A stretch of DNA of 7,390 bases, taken from assembly GCA_031426215.1 (NCBI GenBank), contig JANPKU010000094.1:1-7390 (forward strand), in the 5' to 3' direction. Shown here in pieces: positions 1 to 5,004 of this stretch. Both the position numbers and the translations under genes were made by a program. This stretch comes from Sva-07 sp031426215. GTDB lineage: Bacteria; Actinomycetota; Acidimicrobiia; Acidimicrobiales; Ilumatobacteraceae. Numbering within the stretch: the stretch's first letter is position 1; the number at the start of each line of letters is the position of its first letter. The notes under the pieces are model-generated. The model searched no databases. It was not told where the DNA came from and was given only the letters and a program-made list of their open reading frames with translations.

Positions 1-298
1 TCGTTCGACGAATGTCAAGGCTGCGCGCGGCCGCTGCCCACGTGCCGACCTCGCACGAAACGAGTGCCCCGCAGACGCTTCGAGGCGTGGATCAACTTCG
101 ACGAGAACCTCTTGCGGAACTCAACGTCGCAGCGCCGGCGAAGTCAGTCACCTTTCTCGACGCCACGTCACCCGCAAACTCGCCACTGTCGAACGGAAGT
201 GTCCGCAAAGGGACCGGCATCCGAGACGGCTCGAAGGCTGGCGTTCAAGTCAGCGACGCCCACGACTTCGTGCGTGCGTGGGGTCGAATTGGGCGCTT
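1..298. other. Gene-free left edge downstream of the DUF2442 gene
   Basis: I find no convincing gene here. Open frames exist on both strands, but their products are rich in Arg, Ser and Pro and have no recognisable motif, as expected of chance frames in GC-rich DNA. One short plus-strand stretch (about 76-120) reads RRRFEAWINFDENLLRN with G or C at nearly every third position and could be a scrap of a degraded gene, but it leads into frames without coding character. A 6-bp hairpin at 259-282 lies just past the DUF2442 stop codon and is listed separately. Confidence 0.5.
259..282 (-). terminator. Possible stem-loop terminator after the DUF2442 gene
   Basis: The arms cccacg (259-264) and cgtggg (277-282) form a perfect 6-bp stem with a 12-nt loop, beginning 17 bases past the DUF2442 stop codon. 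There is no T-run after it in the minus-strand direction, so it is not a canonical intrinsic terminator. GC-rich actinobacterial terminators often lack a U-tract, which keeps this possible, but a 6-bp stem can also arise by chance. Confidence 0.22.
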
Positions 299-595
299 TC
301 AGCTGGTCTGCTGTAACCGGTACTCGCGCACGACCTGCGGCTGAACGACCGACGCTGATGCATCGTCGCCGTGCAGGACGTCGGGGTCGAGGTCGATACC
401 GTTCGACCACGAAATCGTGCCAGCAACAGCATCGACCGCGACTCCAGCGAAGGCCTCATCATCGTCGATCGTTGCGAGCACGCCAGGCAGTGCGTCGGCG
501 AAGTCCAACTCGCGCACGAGGCCATCGGAGAACGTGATGCGCAAGAGACGCGCGCTGAGGTGTTCGACGGCTGTGACGCGGGCGAGAGCGGTCAT
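299..595 (-). CDS. DUF2442 domain protein, second gene of a DUF4160-DUF2442 pair
   Basis: A 98-residue protein with the DUF2442 pattern: an early FSDG turn followed by RELDF (about residues 22-33), a middle DDDEAFAGVAVD segment, and the characteristic ISWSNGIDLDPDVLHGD segment (about 60-76). The last 20 or so residues lie beyond the domain core. ATG at 595 begins 9 bases after the stop of the DUF4160 gene, and no clear Shine-Dalgarno sequence fits in the gap, so translation probably depends on coupling to the upstream gene. DUF4160 and DUF2442 genes are often adjacent in bacteria and the pair resembles a two-gene toxin-antitoxin layout; I know of no established biochemical activity. Family assignment is by recognition of the sequence pattern; the role is inference. 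Confidence 0.85.
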   Translation of the reverse strand: MTALARVTAVEHLSARLLRITFSDGLVRELDFADALPGVLATIDDDEAFAGVAVDAVAGTISWSNGIDLDPDVLHGDDASASVVQPQVVREYRLQQTS

Positions 596-604
596 GGGGA
601 CACG

Positions 605-865
605 CTACTGGAGCGGCTCGATCCCCGACAGGGCTGCTGGCTCTTGGGCCAACAGCCAGTTCGCAAGGAGTTCGTCGTGGTGAAGTGCTCGCCACTGCTC
701 AACCAGGCGAGCTGCAGTCCTGGGAAGGTCACCTCTGATCGTGCCTCCATCGTTGATACGGATCAGTGCTTCGTGCTCGGCGTAAATCGCATGGAAGTGA
801 GGCGGGTTGTGATCAGCGAAGTACATGTAGATCGCTATCCCGTAGAACTCACTCAGCCGAGGCAC
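605..865 (-). CDS. DUF4160 domain protein, first gene of a DUF4160-DUF2442 pair
   Basis: An 86-residue protein that is DUF4160 over nearly its whole length. Visible hallmarks are the MPRLSEFYGIAIYMYF start, the DHNPPHFHAIY signature (residues about 18-28, with the conserved His-rich core), an ALIRI strand, GDLPRTAARLVEQW, and an ELLANW helix. The GTG at 865 is chosen because the family begins exactly with M-P-x-[IL]-S-x-F-[YF]-G. No Shine-Dalgarno sequence precedes it; instead a TAGGTT box sits 6 bases upstream, which fits leaderless transcription. An 8-bp inverted repeat lies farther upstream. With DUF2442 9 bases downstream it forms a compact operon resembling a toxin-antitoxin module. Which partner would be toxic cannot be told from sequence, and the clustered histidines could equally bind metal or nucleic acid. 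Confidence 0.88.
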   Translation of the reverse strand: MPRLSEFYGIAIYMYFADHNPPHFHAIYAEHEALIRINDGGTIRGDLPRTAARLVEQWRALHHDELLANWLLAQEPAALSGIEPLQ

Positions 866-871
866 CCGAAC

Positions 872-877
872 AACCTA
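872..877 (-). promoter_or_regulatory. Putative -10 box (TAGGTT) of a leaderless promoter for the DUF4160 operon
   Basis: Read on the minus strand, TAGGTT is followed by six bases (GTTCGG) and then the GTG start codon. TANNNT is the usual actinobacterial -10 pattern, and this spacing puts the transcript start at or next to the G of GTG. No TTGACA-like -35 element is obvious. The same arrangement occurs at 7208-7213 and 7276-7281. Confidence 0.5.
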
Positions 878-891
878 CGACGCCGCAAGGC

Positions 892-921
892 TCGCCTCTC
901 ATCTCACCTGACCAGAGGCGA
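892..921. promoter_or_regulatory. 8-bp inverted repeat over the -35 region of the DUF4160 operon (candidate operator)
   Basis: Arms tcgcctct (892-899) and agaggcga (914-921) are perfect inverted copies separated by 14 bases. If transcription starts at 865, the proximal arm covers about -28 to -35 and the distal arm about -50 to -57. That is where a dimeric repressor would block RNA polymerase and would suit autoregulation of a two-gene module. The repeat is seen directly; its function is inferred from position only. Confidence 0.35.
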
Positions 922-1076
922 AGAACGCGATCACAACTCACAGTTCACGAAGGCCAGCACGGAATCTGGCCGAAGTGCTGGGAGCTCAGGACGACCCCGA
1001 CCCACCCATGATCACATTCTGGGCGCGTCGAACGAGGGCAGTGTCCGAGACGCCGTTCAGTCCGGCGGACCGATCG

Positions 1077-1652
1077 CTATGGGTTCGTTCGGCTGAGGGT
1101 GCGGTACACCGTCGGTCGCGACACCGAGAACAACTCGCCCAGATCTGAGATCGTGTACTCACCGGTCTGATGCATCCTCTTCAACTCCCGCTGCTGCCTT
1201 GGGGTGAGCTTCGGCTGACGGCCCTTCAACTTGCCTTGAGCCCGAGCAACCGCCATCCCTTCACGGGTGCGCATCCGGATCAGGTCCACCTCGAACTCGG
1301 CGAACGTGGCGAGGATGTTGAAGAACAACTTCCCCATCGGGTCGTCCGGGTTGTAGATCTGACCACCGAGCGAAAGCAAGACCCCACGTTTGGTCAGGGT
1401 GTCACCGATGTCTCGAGCATCGGGAACAGATCGAGCAAGCCGGTCCAGCTTCGGCACCACGAGCGTGTCGCCCGTTCGTACCGCTGCCAGCGCTTGATCG
1501 AGGCCGGGACGCTCGCGTTTGGTGCCGCTGATGCCGTGGTCGATGTAGACGCGATCAGGCGGAACGCCGAGCGCGTGAAGCGCTTGGCGTTGGGCTGTGA
1601 GGTCTTGCTCGTCAGTGGAGCATCGGGCGTATCCAATCAGTGTTTCATCCAT
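1077..1652 (-). CDS. Serine recombinase, resolvase/invertase family
   Basis: A 191-residue small serine recombinase. The N-terminal catalytic domain opens with IGYARCSTDEQDL: Ser12 is the expected nucleophile and Arg10 its partner. SGTKRERPGLDQAL supplies Arg48, and VVPKLDRLARS supplies Asp70, Arg71 and Arg74, matching the catalytic arginines of gamma-delta resolvase. MGKLFFNILATFAEFEVDLIRMRTREG (split here as the 106-114 strand and 115-131 E-helix) precedes a C-terminal helix-turn-helix at about 166-187 (TISDLGELF...SRPTVYRTL). All key residues are present, so it is probably active in DNA inversion, resolution or movement. I chose ATG 1652 because the family begins a few residues before the GYARxS motif; a GTG at 1709 would add 19 atypical residues. 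No partner transposase or paired target site is visible. Confidence 0.92.
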   Translation of the reverse strand: MDETLIGYARCSTDEQDLTAQRQALHALGVPPDRVYIDHGISGTKRERPGLDQALAAVRTGDTLVVPKLDRLARSVPDARDIGDTLTKRGVLLSLGGQIYNPDDPMGKLFFNILATFAEFEVDLIRMRTREGMAVARAQGKLKGRQPKLTPRQQRELKRMHQTGEYTISDLGELFSVSRPTVYRTLSRTNP

Positions 1653-2177
1653 CCAAGAACCGTGCTGCGCCCGGTCGCCATGATCAATCGGCGAGCGTCC
1701 GAATTCCACCCGTCATGTCAGACGGATCTCGCCGAACCTCCAGTCGGGCTGCGAACCAGCGATTCGTCCTGCGGGCGTCCCCCAATCGGACACTGCGTGC
1801 AGCCACACTCCGACCCCCTGGACCTGTCCTGTATCGGCACTTCCACAGCTGGCATACCGACAGCTGAGGGGCGCCGTTACAGGCTCCTTCCGGGGAGGTT
1901 ACGGGGCGGACTCTTTGGCGACTCGTGGCCCCCCGTGATTGAGTGGGCCAAACGTCGGCACGCGAAGGATGCCGACACGTCCGGTCTTCAACCGACAGCG
2001 TGGCGTGGGGAGTGACGATCCACCAACTGCGACCTGCATCCTCGGAGACAACCGGGGCTCAGGGACGGCGCCAGATCGGCATCACGCGGGAATTCGGCGG
2101 TGACGTGCTCCGATCAGACCCGGCGAGTTGCCAACACGGGCACCTGGCTCGTGCCAGCTTTCGGCGGGAGCTAACGG
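1653..2177. other. Gene-free stretch upstream of the recombinase
   Basis: No supportable gene on either strand. Plus-strand frames through here are continuations of antisense frames over the recombinase and have no motif. A resolvase target site would be expected in such a place, but I cannot identify paired 12-bp half sites with confidence; TGT and ACA ends around tgtatcgg (about 1829) and ccgaca (about 1857) are suggestive only. It holds a 7-bp hairpin at 1954-1976 and a weak 5-bp hairpin at 2144-2157, the latter 21 bases past the stop of the exported-protein gene. Confidence 0.45.
1954..1976. repeat. 7-bp inverted repeat
   Basis: Arms gtcggca (1954-1960) and tgccgac (1970-1976) pair perfectly around the 9-nt loop cgcgaagga. 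It stands alone in gene-free DNA with no T-run, so it is neither an obvious terminator nor tied to a promoter. Confidence 0.4.
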
Positions 2178-2561
2178 TCAGCCGAGTTGGCCGGGCGCCT
2201 TGTTATCATCGAGCCGCGTCACGATGTAGCCGTAGCCATCAGCAACTCCCCACTTATTGTCGCGGCCGTTGCTCGCCTTGTACTGCTTGACACAGAGATG
2301 GTCGTCGCTGTTGGCGTCGAGGCTGCGAATCGCCGCTTCAATCTCGGGTCGTTGCGCGAGCGTGTAGATCGACCAGTCGACGGATCCGATTGCCTGGTCG
2401 ATCGTCGACAGGGCTTGCCCGTTGCCACACCCGGCGACCGCAACATCAGCGGCTGAGACCGTGGTGCTGATCAGAGCCGTCGCGATGGCGGCAGCGCCCA
2501 CGACCGATCCGACCATGCGCATCCAACGTGCACCCCCGTTGGAATTGAATGTTCCCCGCAT
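2178..2561 (-). CDS. Small exported protein with an EF-hand-like acidic loop
   Basis: A 127-residue protein of unknown function. A hydrophobic segment (about residues 17-35, MVGSVVGAAAIATALIST) ends at VSA-AD, a good signal-peptidase I site; a VAGC sequence a little later would also fit a lipobox, though an Asp lies between it and the hydrophobic run. The mature part has two cysteines that could form a disulphide, and a LDANSDDHLCVK segment resembling the DxNxDG calcium loops of EF-hand or excalibur-type proteins, followed by a Gly/Tyr-rich tail with DDNKAPG. ATG 2561 has GAGGGG (2576-2571) 9 bases upstream. ATG at 2522 would give a more compact 24-residue signal peptide and also has a G-rich stretch upstream, so the start is uncertain. 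It stands alone, with gene-free DNA on both sides. Confidence 0.72.
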   Translation of the reverse strand: MRGTFNSNGGARWMRMVGSVVGAAAIATALISTTVSAADVAVAGCGNGQALSTIDQAIGSVDWSIYTLAQRPEIEAAIRSLDANSDDHLCVKQYKASNGRDNKWGVADGYGYIVTRLDDNKAPGQLG

Positions 2562-2640
2562 TTGCGTCCGCCCCTCATTGTCATTCGCTGAATTGGCTCA
2601 CCGTGTGCGAAATGTTTAACGCGGTTCCTGAACATCCGCA

Positions 2641-2793
2641 AGTGGGCTCGCCACTACGTCATTCAGTTTCGAGAGCGGCGGACAGCCGCTGGTCACCGCG
2701 ATGTGACAGCCCTCGACGTCGAGGGCGTACGGGGTCAGAGATTTCTTGGCGAAGCAGGGAGGGTGCTTCTGTGAGACGACTACCGGGCGTCTC
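2641..2793. repeat. Cluster of five inverted repeats, including an 18-bp palindrome
   Basis: In order: agtgg/ccact at 2641-2655 (5-nt loop); agcggc/gccgct at 2674-2690 (5-nt loop); gtcac/gtgac at 2692-2707 (6-nt loop); the palindrome at 2709-2726; and gagacg/cgtctc at 2773-2793 (9-nt loop). The second, third and fourth are separated by one base each. A 12-base near-direct repeat with one mismatch, gcttctgtg-a/g-ga, lies at 2765-2776 and 2807-2818. The 5-bp stems alone could be chance in GC-rich DNA; the tight stacking with the long palindrome is less so. No known RNA family is recognised. Confidence 0.4.
2709..2726. repeat. 18-bp perfect palindrome
   Basis: gccctcgac followed directly by its reverse complement gtcgagggc gives a perfect 18-bp palindrome with no spacer. 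That form suits a dimeric DNA-binding protein better than an RNA hairpin, which would need to open the central bases as a loop. It lies about 150 bases upstream of the exported-protein gene. Confidence 0.6.
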
Positions 2794-3204
2794 GGAGAGG
2801 TGGGCGGCTTCTGTGGGATACTCGGTGATGGTTTCGGGTGGGGCGCGGCCGTCGGGACGGTGACGTTCTGTTCGCGGACATCGAAGTTCCACCAAGCGGT
2901 GGGAGGCCGATCCGGACGCGATGCGCGTTGATCTGGCCGCCCATGATGAGGTCACTGACACCCTGTCAAGGTCGAGGACCGGCATCTGAGACGCACTCCA
3001 CAACGCCCCCTCTCGCCGGGTGCGGGTCGAGCCTCGTGCAGGAATCGGCGCCTCTGCGGACGCGTCGGAACGTCTGCTCCGCGAACCCTGCGACACCCTC
3101 TCAGTACGCTGGATCGCGCGAGCGCGATCTGACCCACCACCGAGTGAGCAAGCCAACCCGAACGGCCTTGTCCACCTGCTGTCGCGGCGCGATCGGTGTC
3201 GCTC

Positions 3205-3230
3205 CCTGGCGTGTCCGCGGACGCGCCAGG
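3205..3230. repeat. 26-bp near-perfect palindrome
   Basis: The left arm cctggcgtgtccg (3205-3217) is matched by the right arm cggacgcgccagg (3218-3230) at 12 of 13 pairs; the one exception is a T opposite G. It is centred on ccgcgg. Its length and lack of a spacer are typical of binding sites for dimeric regulators or recombinases rather than of intrinsic terminators. No gene is close enough to assign it to a promoter; the nearest candidate is the weak ORF starting at 3355. Confidence 0.6.
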
Positions 3231-3333
3231 CGTCGAACCGGACTGCAGCGTGTCACCGAACGCCGGTTGCCGGGGCATTAGGGAGCGGTACGCCAAGCCC
3301 ATGGGATGCTTATCTCTCACGGCTGTCACCCGT

Positions 3334-3351
3334 CGCAAGGACAGACTTGCG
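3334..3351 (+). promoter_or_regulatory. Hairpin overlapping a possible ribosome site before the small ORF
   Basis: Arms cgcaag (3334-3339) and cttgcg (3346-3351) form a 6-bp stem with loop gacaga, ending 3 bases before ATG 3355. The only Shine-Dalgarno-like bases, aagga (3337-3341), are partly inside the stem, so the hairpin could restrict translation. This matters only if the small ORF is real. Confidence 0.25.
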
Positions 3352-3354
3352 TCA

Positions 3355-3510
3355 ATGACGTCGACCACGGCGGATACCACCGATATCGGCGTCAACGTCC
3401 ATGTCGGCGCCACGAAGTCAGCGACACACGACGACAACCTCGGCGACGGTCATGCGGCCGGGTCCGTCTACAAGGCAGGGCCAGCCCCAGCTGTGTGCGA
3501 CGGCGACTGA
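3355..3510 (+). CDS. Possible small acidic protein, 51 residues
   Basis: This frame is not recognised as any family. It differs from the chance frames around it: no arginine, many Asp, Thr, Ala and Gly, a single Cys near the end (AVCDGD), and by my count 40 of 51 codons ending in G or C. The upstream continuation of the frame loses that bias at ATG 3355, which is why I start it there. A possible Shine-Dalgarno aagga lies 13 bases upstream, farther than usual, and within a hairpin. It has no signal peptide or membrane segment. It runs toward the P-loop gene, whose stop lies 87 bases farther on the opposite strand. Chance cannot be excluded at this length. Confidence 0.33.
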   Translation: MTSTTADTTDIGVNVHVGATKSATHDDNLGDGHAAGSVYKAGPAPAVCDGD

Positions 3511-3597
3511 GCCGACCTGACGGTGCTGACGTCTGTTCGATCGCCCCGGCACCACTCGGCCCTGCGCATCGAGCGCAACGATCGGAAGTCGGCGGCA

Positions 3598-4137
3598 CTA
3601 TCCCCCAATGCTGTCAAGCCACCGATCGGCAGCCGCGTGGCTCGTGAGTCGCACGAAGTCGAGGTGAGCGAACTCCGGCGACTCCATCGCCGAGCCGTAC
3701 CGCTCCTTGTACTTCGCGTGCTGCGTCCAGGCCCATCGGATGATCGATTTGTGTGGGTCCCACGACCACAGGTTGCGCAACGGTTCCCGATTTCCGTTCC
3801 ACAACTTCTGGCGACCAATGATTCGCGTCAATGTTCGGCGGGTCACCTGGAACATGACGGTGCGACGCGGCAGGTCCAACCACACGACAGAGTCGGCTCG
3901 CTTCCACACCGGCCCGTCTACGACCACTGTCCGGTAGTTCCCGTCGATGACCCAAGCATCCGTGGCTGAAATCTCCTCGATCCGATCCACGAACGCTTCA
4001 GGATCGATCGGTGTCCAGTCAGCCAGATGATGGATCGCGTCGAGCTCGACATACGCGACGTGGAGAACCTGCGCGATGCGTTCGGCAAGAAGCGACTTGC
4101 CCGAGCCAGAGTTCCCCACCACCGACACTCGATTCAC
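3598..4137 (-). CDS. P-loop NTPase related to adenylate kinase / FlaR-type topology modulation proteins
   Basis: A 179-residue P-loop protein. VSVVGNSGSGKSLLAERIA holds a Walker A motif (residues 8-15, Lys14 and Ser15). LDAIHH and AWVIDGNYRTV (62-71) match the nucleotide-kinase-like family often annotated as topology modulation protein. SVVWLDLPRRTVMFQVTRRTLTR (split: strand 83-90 and basic helix 91-105) and KLWNGNREPLRNLWSWDPHKS (111-131) are further family signatures. It probably phosphorylates a small molecule or nucleotide; the substrate is unknown. GTG 4137 is chosen because it puts the P-loop 8 residues in, as in relatives; the open frame continues upstream to 4752 only as a shadow of the opposite-strand gene. 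The start codon lies in a potential hairpin and overlaps the stop of a four-codon leader frame (ATG at 4148). Confidence 0.85.
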   Translation of the reverse strand: MNRVSVVGNSGSGKSLLAERIAQVLHVAYVELDAIHHLADWTPIDPEAFVDRIEEISATDAWVIDGNYRTVVVDGPVWKRADSVVWLDLPRRTVMFQVTRRTLTRIIGRQKLWNGNREPLRNLWSWDPHKSIIRWAWTQHAKYKERYGSAMESPEFAHLDFVRLTSHAAADRWLDSIGG

Positions 4138-4166
4138 GGGTCCATCATCGTCGATGGTCGAGTGTC
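4124..4166 (-). promoter_or_regulatory. Potential mRNA hairpin with the P-loop gene's GTG start in a bulge
   Basis: On the minus strand, gacactcga (4166-4158) pairs with tcgagtgtc (4132-4124) over 9 bp. Directly inside, ccatc (4157-4153) pairs with gatgg (4146-4142) around the loop gacgat. All nine unpaired bases, acccgtgaa, are on one side and contain the GTG start (4137-4135). The stacked stems total 14 bp. A tiny frame ATG-ATG-GAC-CCG-TGA (4148-4134) ends across the start codon in a GTGA overlap. The pairing is seen in sequence; a regulatory effect is inferred. Confidence 0.35.
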
Positions 4167-4211
4167 CCCGCCGCCGGTTTCGTCTGGTTGGAGAACTTCG
4201 GCGACGAGCGG

Positions 4212-4250
4212 TTCGGCCGAAAGTACGAAGCCCGCTCTGGCCGATCGGCC
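4212..4250. promoter_or_regulatory. Two palindromes between divergent genes
   Basis: ttcggccgaa (4212-4221) and ggccgatcggcc (4239-4250) are perfect palindromes of 10 and 12 bp whose centres are 28 bases apart. They lie in the 171-base gap between the divergent P-loop and DUF4389 genes and could be operators. CG-rich short palindromes are common in this base composition, so support is weak. Confidence 0.25.
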
Positions 4251-4308
4251 CCTGCGAAATGGCCGGACACCTGATGCCCCTGCACCATCGAGGGGTGACG
4301 CTGGGTCC

Positions 4309-4947
4309 ATGCCCGCATCGACCACGACAGACCCACTTGCCACTCCCCCACCCCAACCCGGAATCGAGACGTACGCAGCGACCTTGACGATCGACTACCC
4401 CGACCGCTCGCTCGACCGAGTCTCGACGTTGCTTCGGATCTTCTGGATCATCCCGATCGGAATCGTGCTGGCCACGATCGGCAGCTACGAAGCGGGTGGT
4501 GGAGCGTTCCTCGCAGTGCCAGTGATGTTGACGATCGTCTTCCGCCAGAAGTACCCACGTTGGTGGTTCGACTTCAATCTCGAGTTCGCCCGCTTCGAGA
4601 CCCGGGTGTTCTCGTACCTGGCCTTGATGAACGATCGCTACCCCTCCACGGACGAAGAGCAATCCGTTCACCTCGACCTCGCCTACCCCGACGTCCAACA
4701 GGACCTCAACCGATGGCTGCCACTGGTGAAGTGGCTGCTCGCGGTTCCGCACTACGTCGCCCTGGTCTTCTTGGCGATGGGTGTTGCCGTCGCGGTGTCC
4801 ATCGCCTGGTTCGCGGTGCTCATCACCGGAAGGTACCCGCGCAGTCTGTTCGACTTCGTCGAAGGGGTCTTCCGCTGGGGCCTGCGGGTCCAGGCCTACG
4901 CCTTCCTCCTCGTCACCGACGAGTACCCGCCGTTCCGGTTGCGCTGA
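4309..4947 (+). CDS. DUF4389 integral membrane protein with an internal duplication
   Basis: A 212-residue membrane protein of the DUF4389 family, function unknown. After a Pro/Thr-rich cytoplasmic-looking tail (1-19) come hydrophobic segments at about 42-58, 65-78, 140-173 (long enough for one or two helices) and a weaker one near 193-203. Two halves repeat: LTIDYPDRSLDR...LLRIFWIIP and RQKYPRWWFDF...RVFSYLALMNDRYP (22-112) mirror LDLAYPDVQQDL...LVKWLLAVP and TGRYPRSLFDF...RVQAYAFLLVTDEYP (119-207). ATG 4309 is chosen because gaggggtg (4290-4297) lies 11 bases upstream and the first repeat begins soon after; the frame stays open farther upstream only over the antisense P-loop gene. It is divergent from the P-loop gene and convergent with the WS/DGAT homologue. 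Confidence 0.83.
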   Translation: MPASTTTDPLATPPPQPGIETYAATLTIDYPDRSLDRVSTLLRIFWIIPIGIVLATIGSYEAGGGAFLAVPVMLTIVFRQKYPRWWFDFNLEFARFETRVFSYLALMNDRYPSTDEEQSVHLDLAYPDVQQDLNRWLPLVKWLLAVPHYVALVFLAMGVAVAVSIAWFAVLITGRYPRSLFDFVEGVFRWGLRVQAYAFLLVTDEYPPFRLR

Positions 4948-4950
4948 CTC

Positions 4951-4979
4951 CGATCCGCCCCGCTCGGCTCCCCGGATCG
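4951..4979. terminator. Possible bidirectional stem-loop between convergent genes
   Basis: Arms cgatccg (4951-4957) and cggatcg (4973-4979) form a perfect 7-bp stem with a 15-nt loop, 3 bases past the DUF4389 stop and 25 bases past the WS/DGAT-homologue stop. Its place between two convergent genes suits a shared terminator. There is no T-run on either side and the loop is long, so confidence is limited. Confidence 0.35.
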
Positions 4980-5004
4980 AGGTCAGGATCTGTCCGCTCC
5001 GGCC

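Larger units (their letters stand above)
2562..3354. other. Gene-poor stretch with palindromes and hairpins
   Basis: No convincing gene. Minus-strand frames at 3156-2659 and 3437-2952 are open but rich in Arg and Ser and without motifs. A third minus frame reads PTAWWNFDVREQNVTV and on to about 2630, looking somewhat protein-like, but it has no start codon after its upstream stop and modest third-position GC; it might be a fragment of a decayed gene. The stretch is more notable for symmetry elements: a hairpin cluster at 2641-2793 and a 26-bp palindrome at 3205-3230. Confidence 0.45.

Noticed and set aside
1051..1067. cgccg/cggcg hairpin after the recombinase stop as a terminator
   Set aside because: A 5-bp all-GC stem with no T-run is expected by chance at this base composition.
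1653..1709. GTG 1709 as start of the serine recombinase
   Set aside because: It adds 19 residues not typical before the GYARxS motif, and no better ribosome site than that of ATG 1652 is seen.
1800..1870. Resolvase res-like site with TGT...ACA ends
   Set aside because: The half sites need gaps to align and no second or third site is recognisable, so I do not call it.
1170..2015. 281-codon plus-strand frame antisense to the recombinase
   Set aside because: Its first part mirrors the recombinase gene and the rest shows no family signature or start-site support.
2659..3156. 165-codon minus-strand frame
   Set aside because: Its composition is dominated by Arg, Ser and Ala with no motif, and a different frame over part of it looks at least as protein-like.
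2952..3437. 161-codon minus-strand frame
   Set aside because: No recognisable domain, Arg-rich second half, and it overlaps the better-biased small plus-strand frame at 3355-3510.
3538..3584. Hairpin tgcgc/gcgca (3563-3577) flanked by two cgatcg copies after the P-loop gene, as a terminator
   Set aside because: The stem is only 5 bp, cgatcg is self-complementary and common, and no T-run follows.
4138..4752. N-terminal extension of the P-loop protein to 384 residues
   Set aside because: The added residues are antisense to the DUF4389 gene, and relatives begin a few residues before the Walker A motif, as with GTG 4137.
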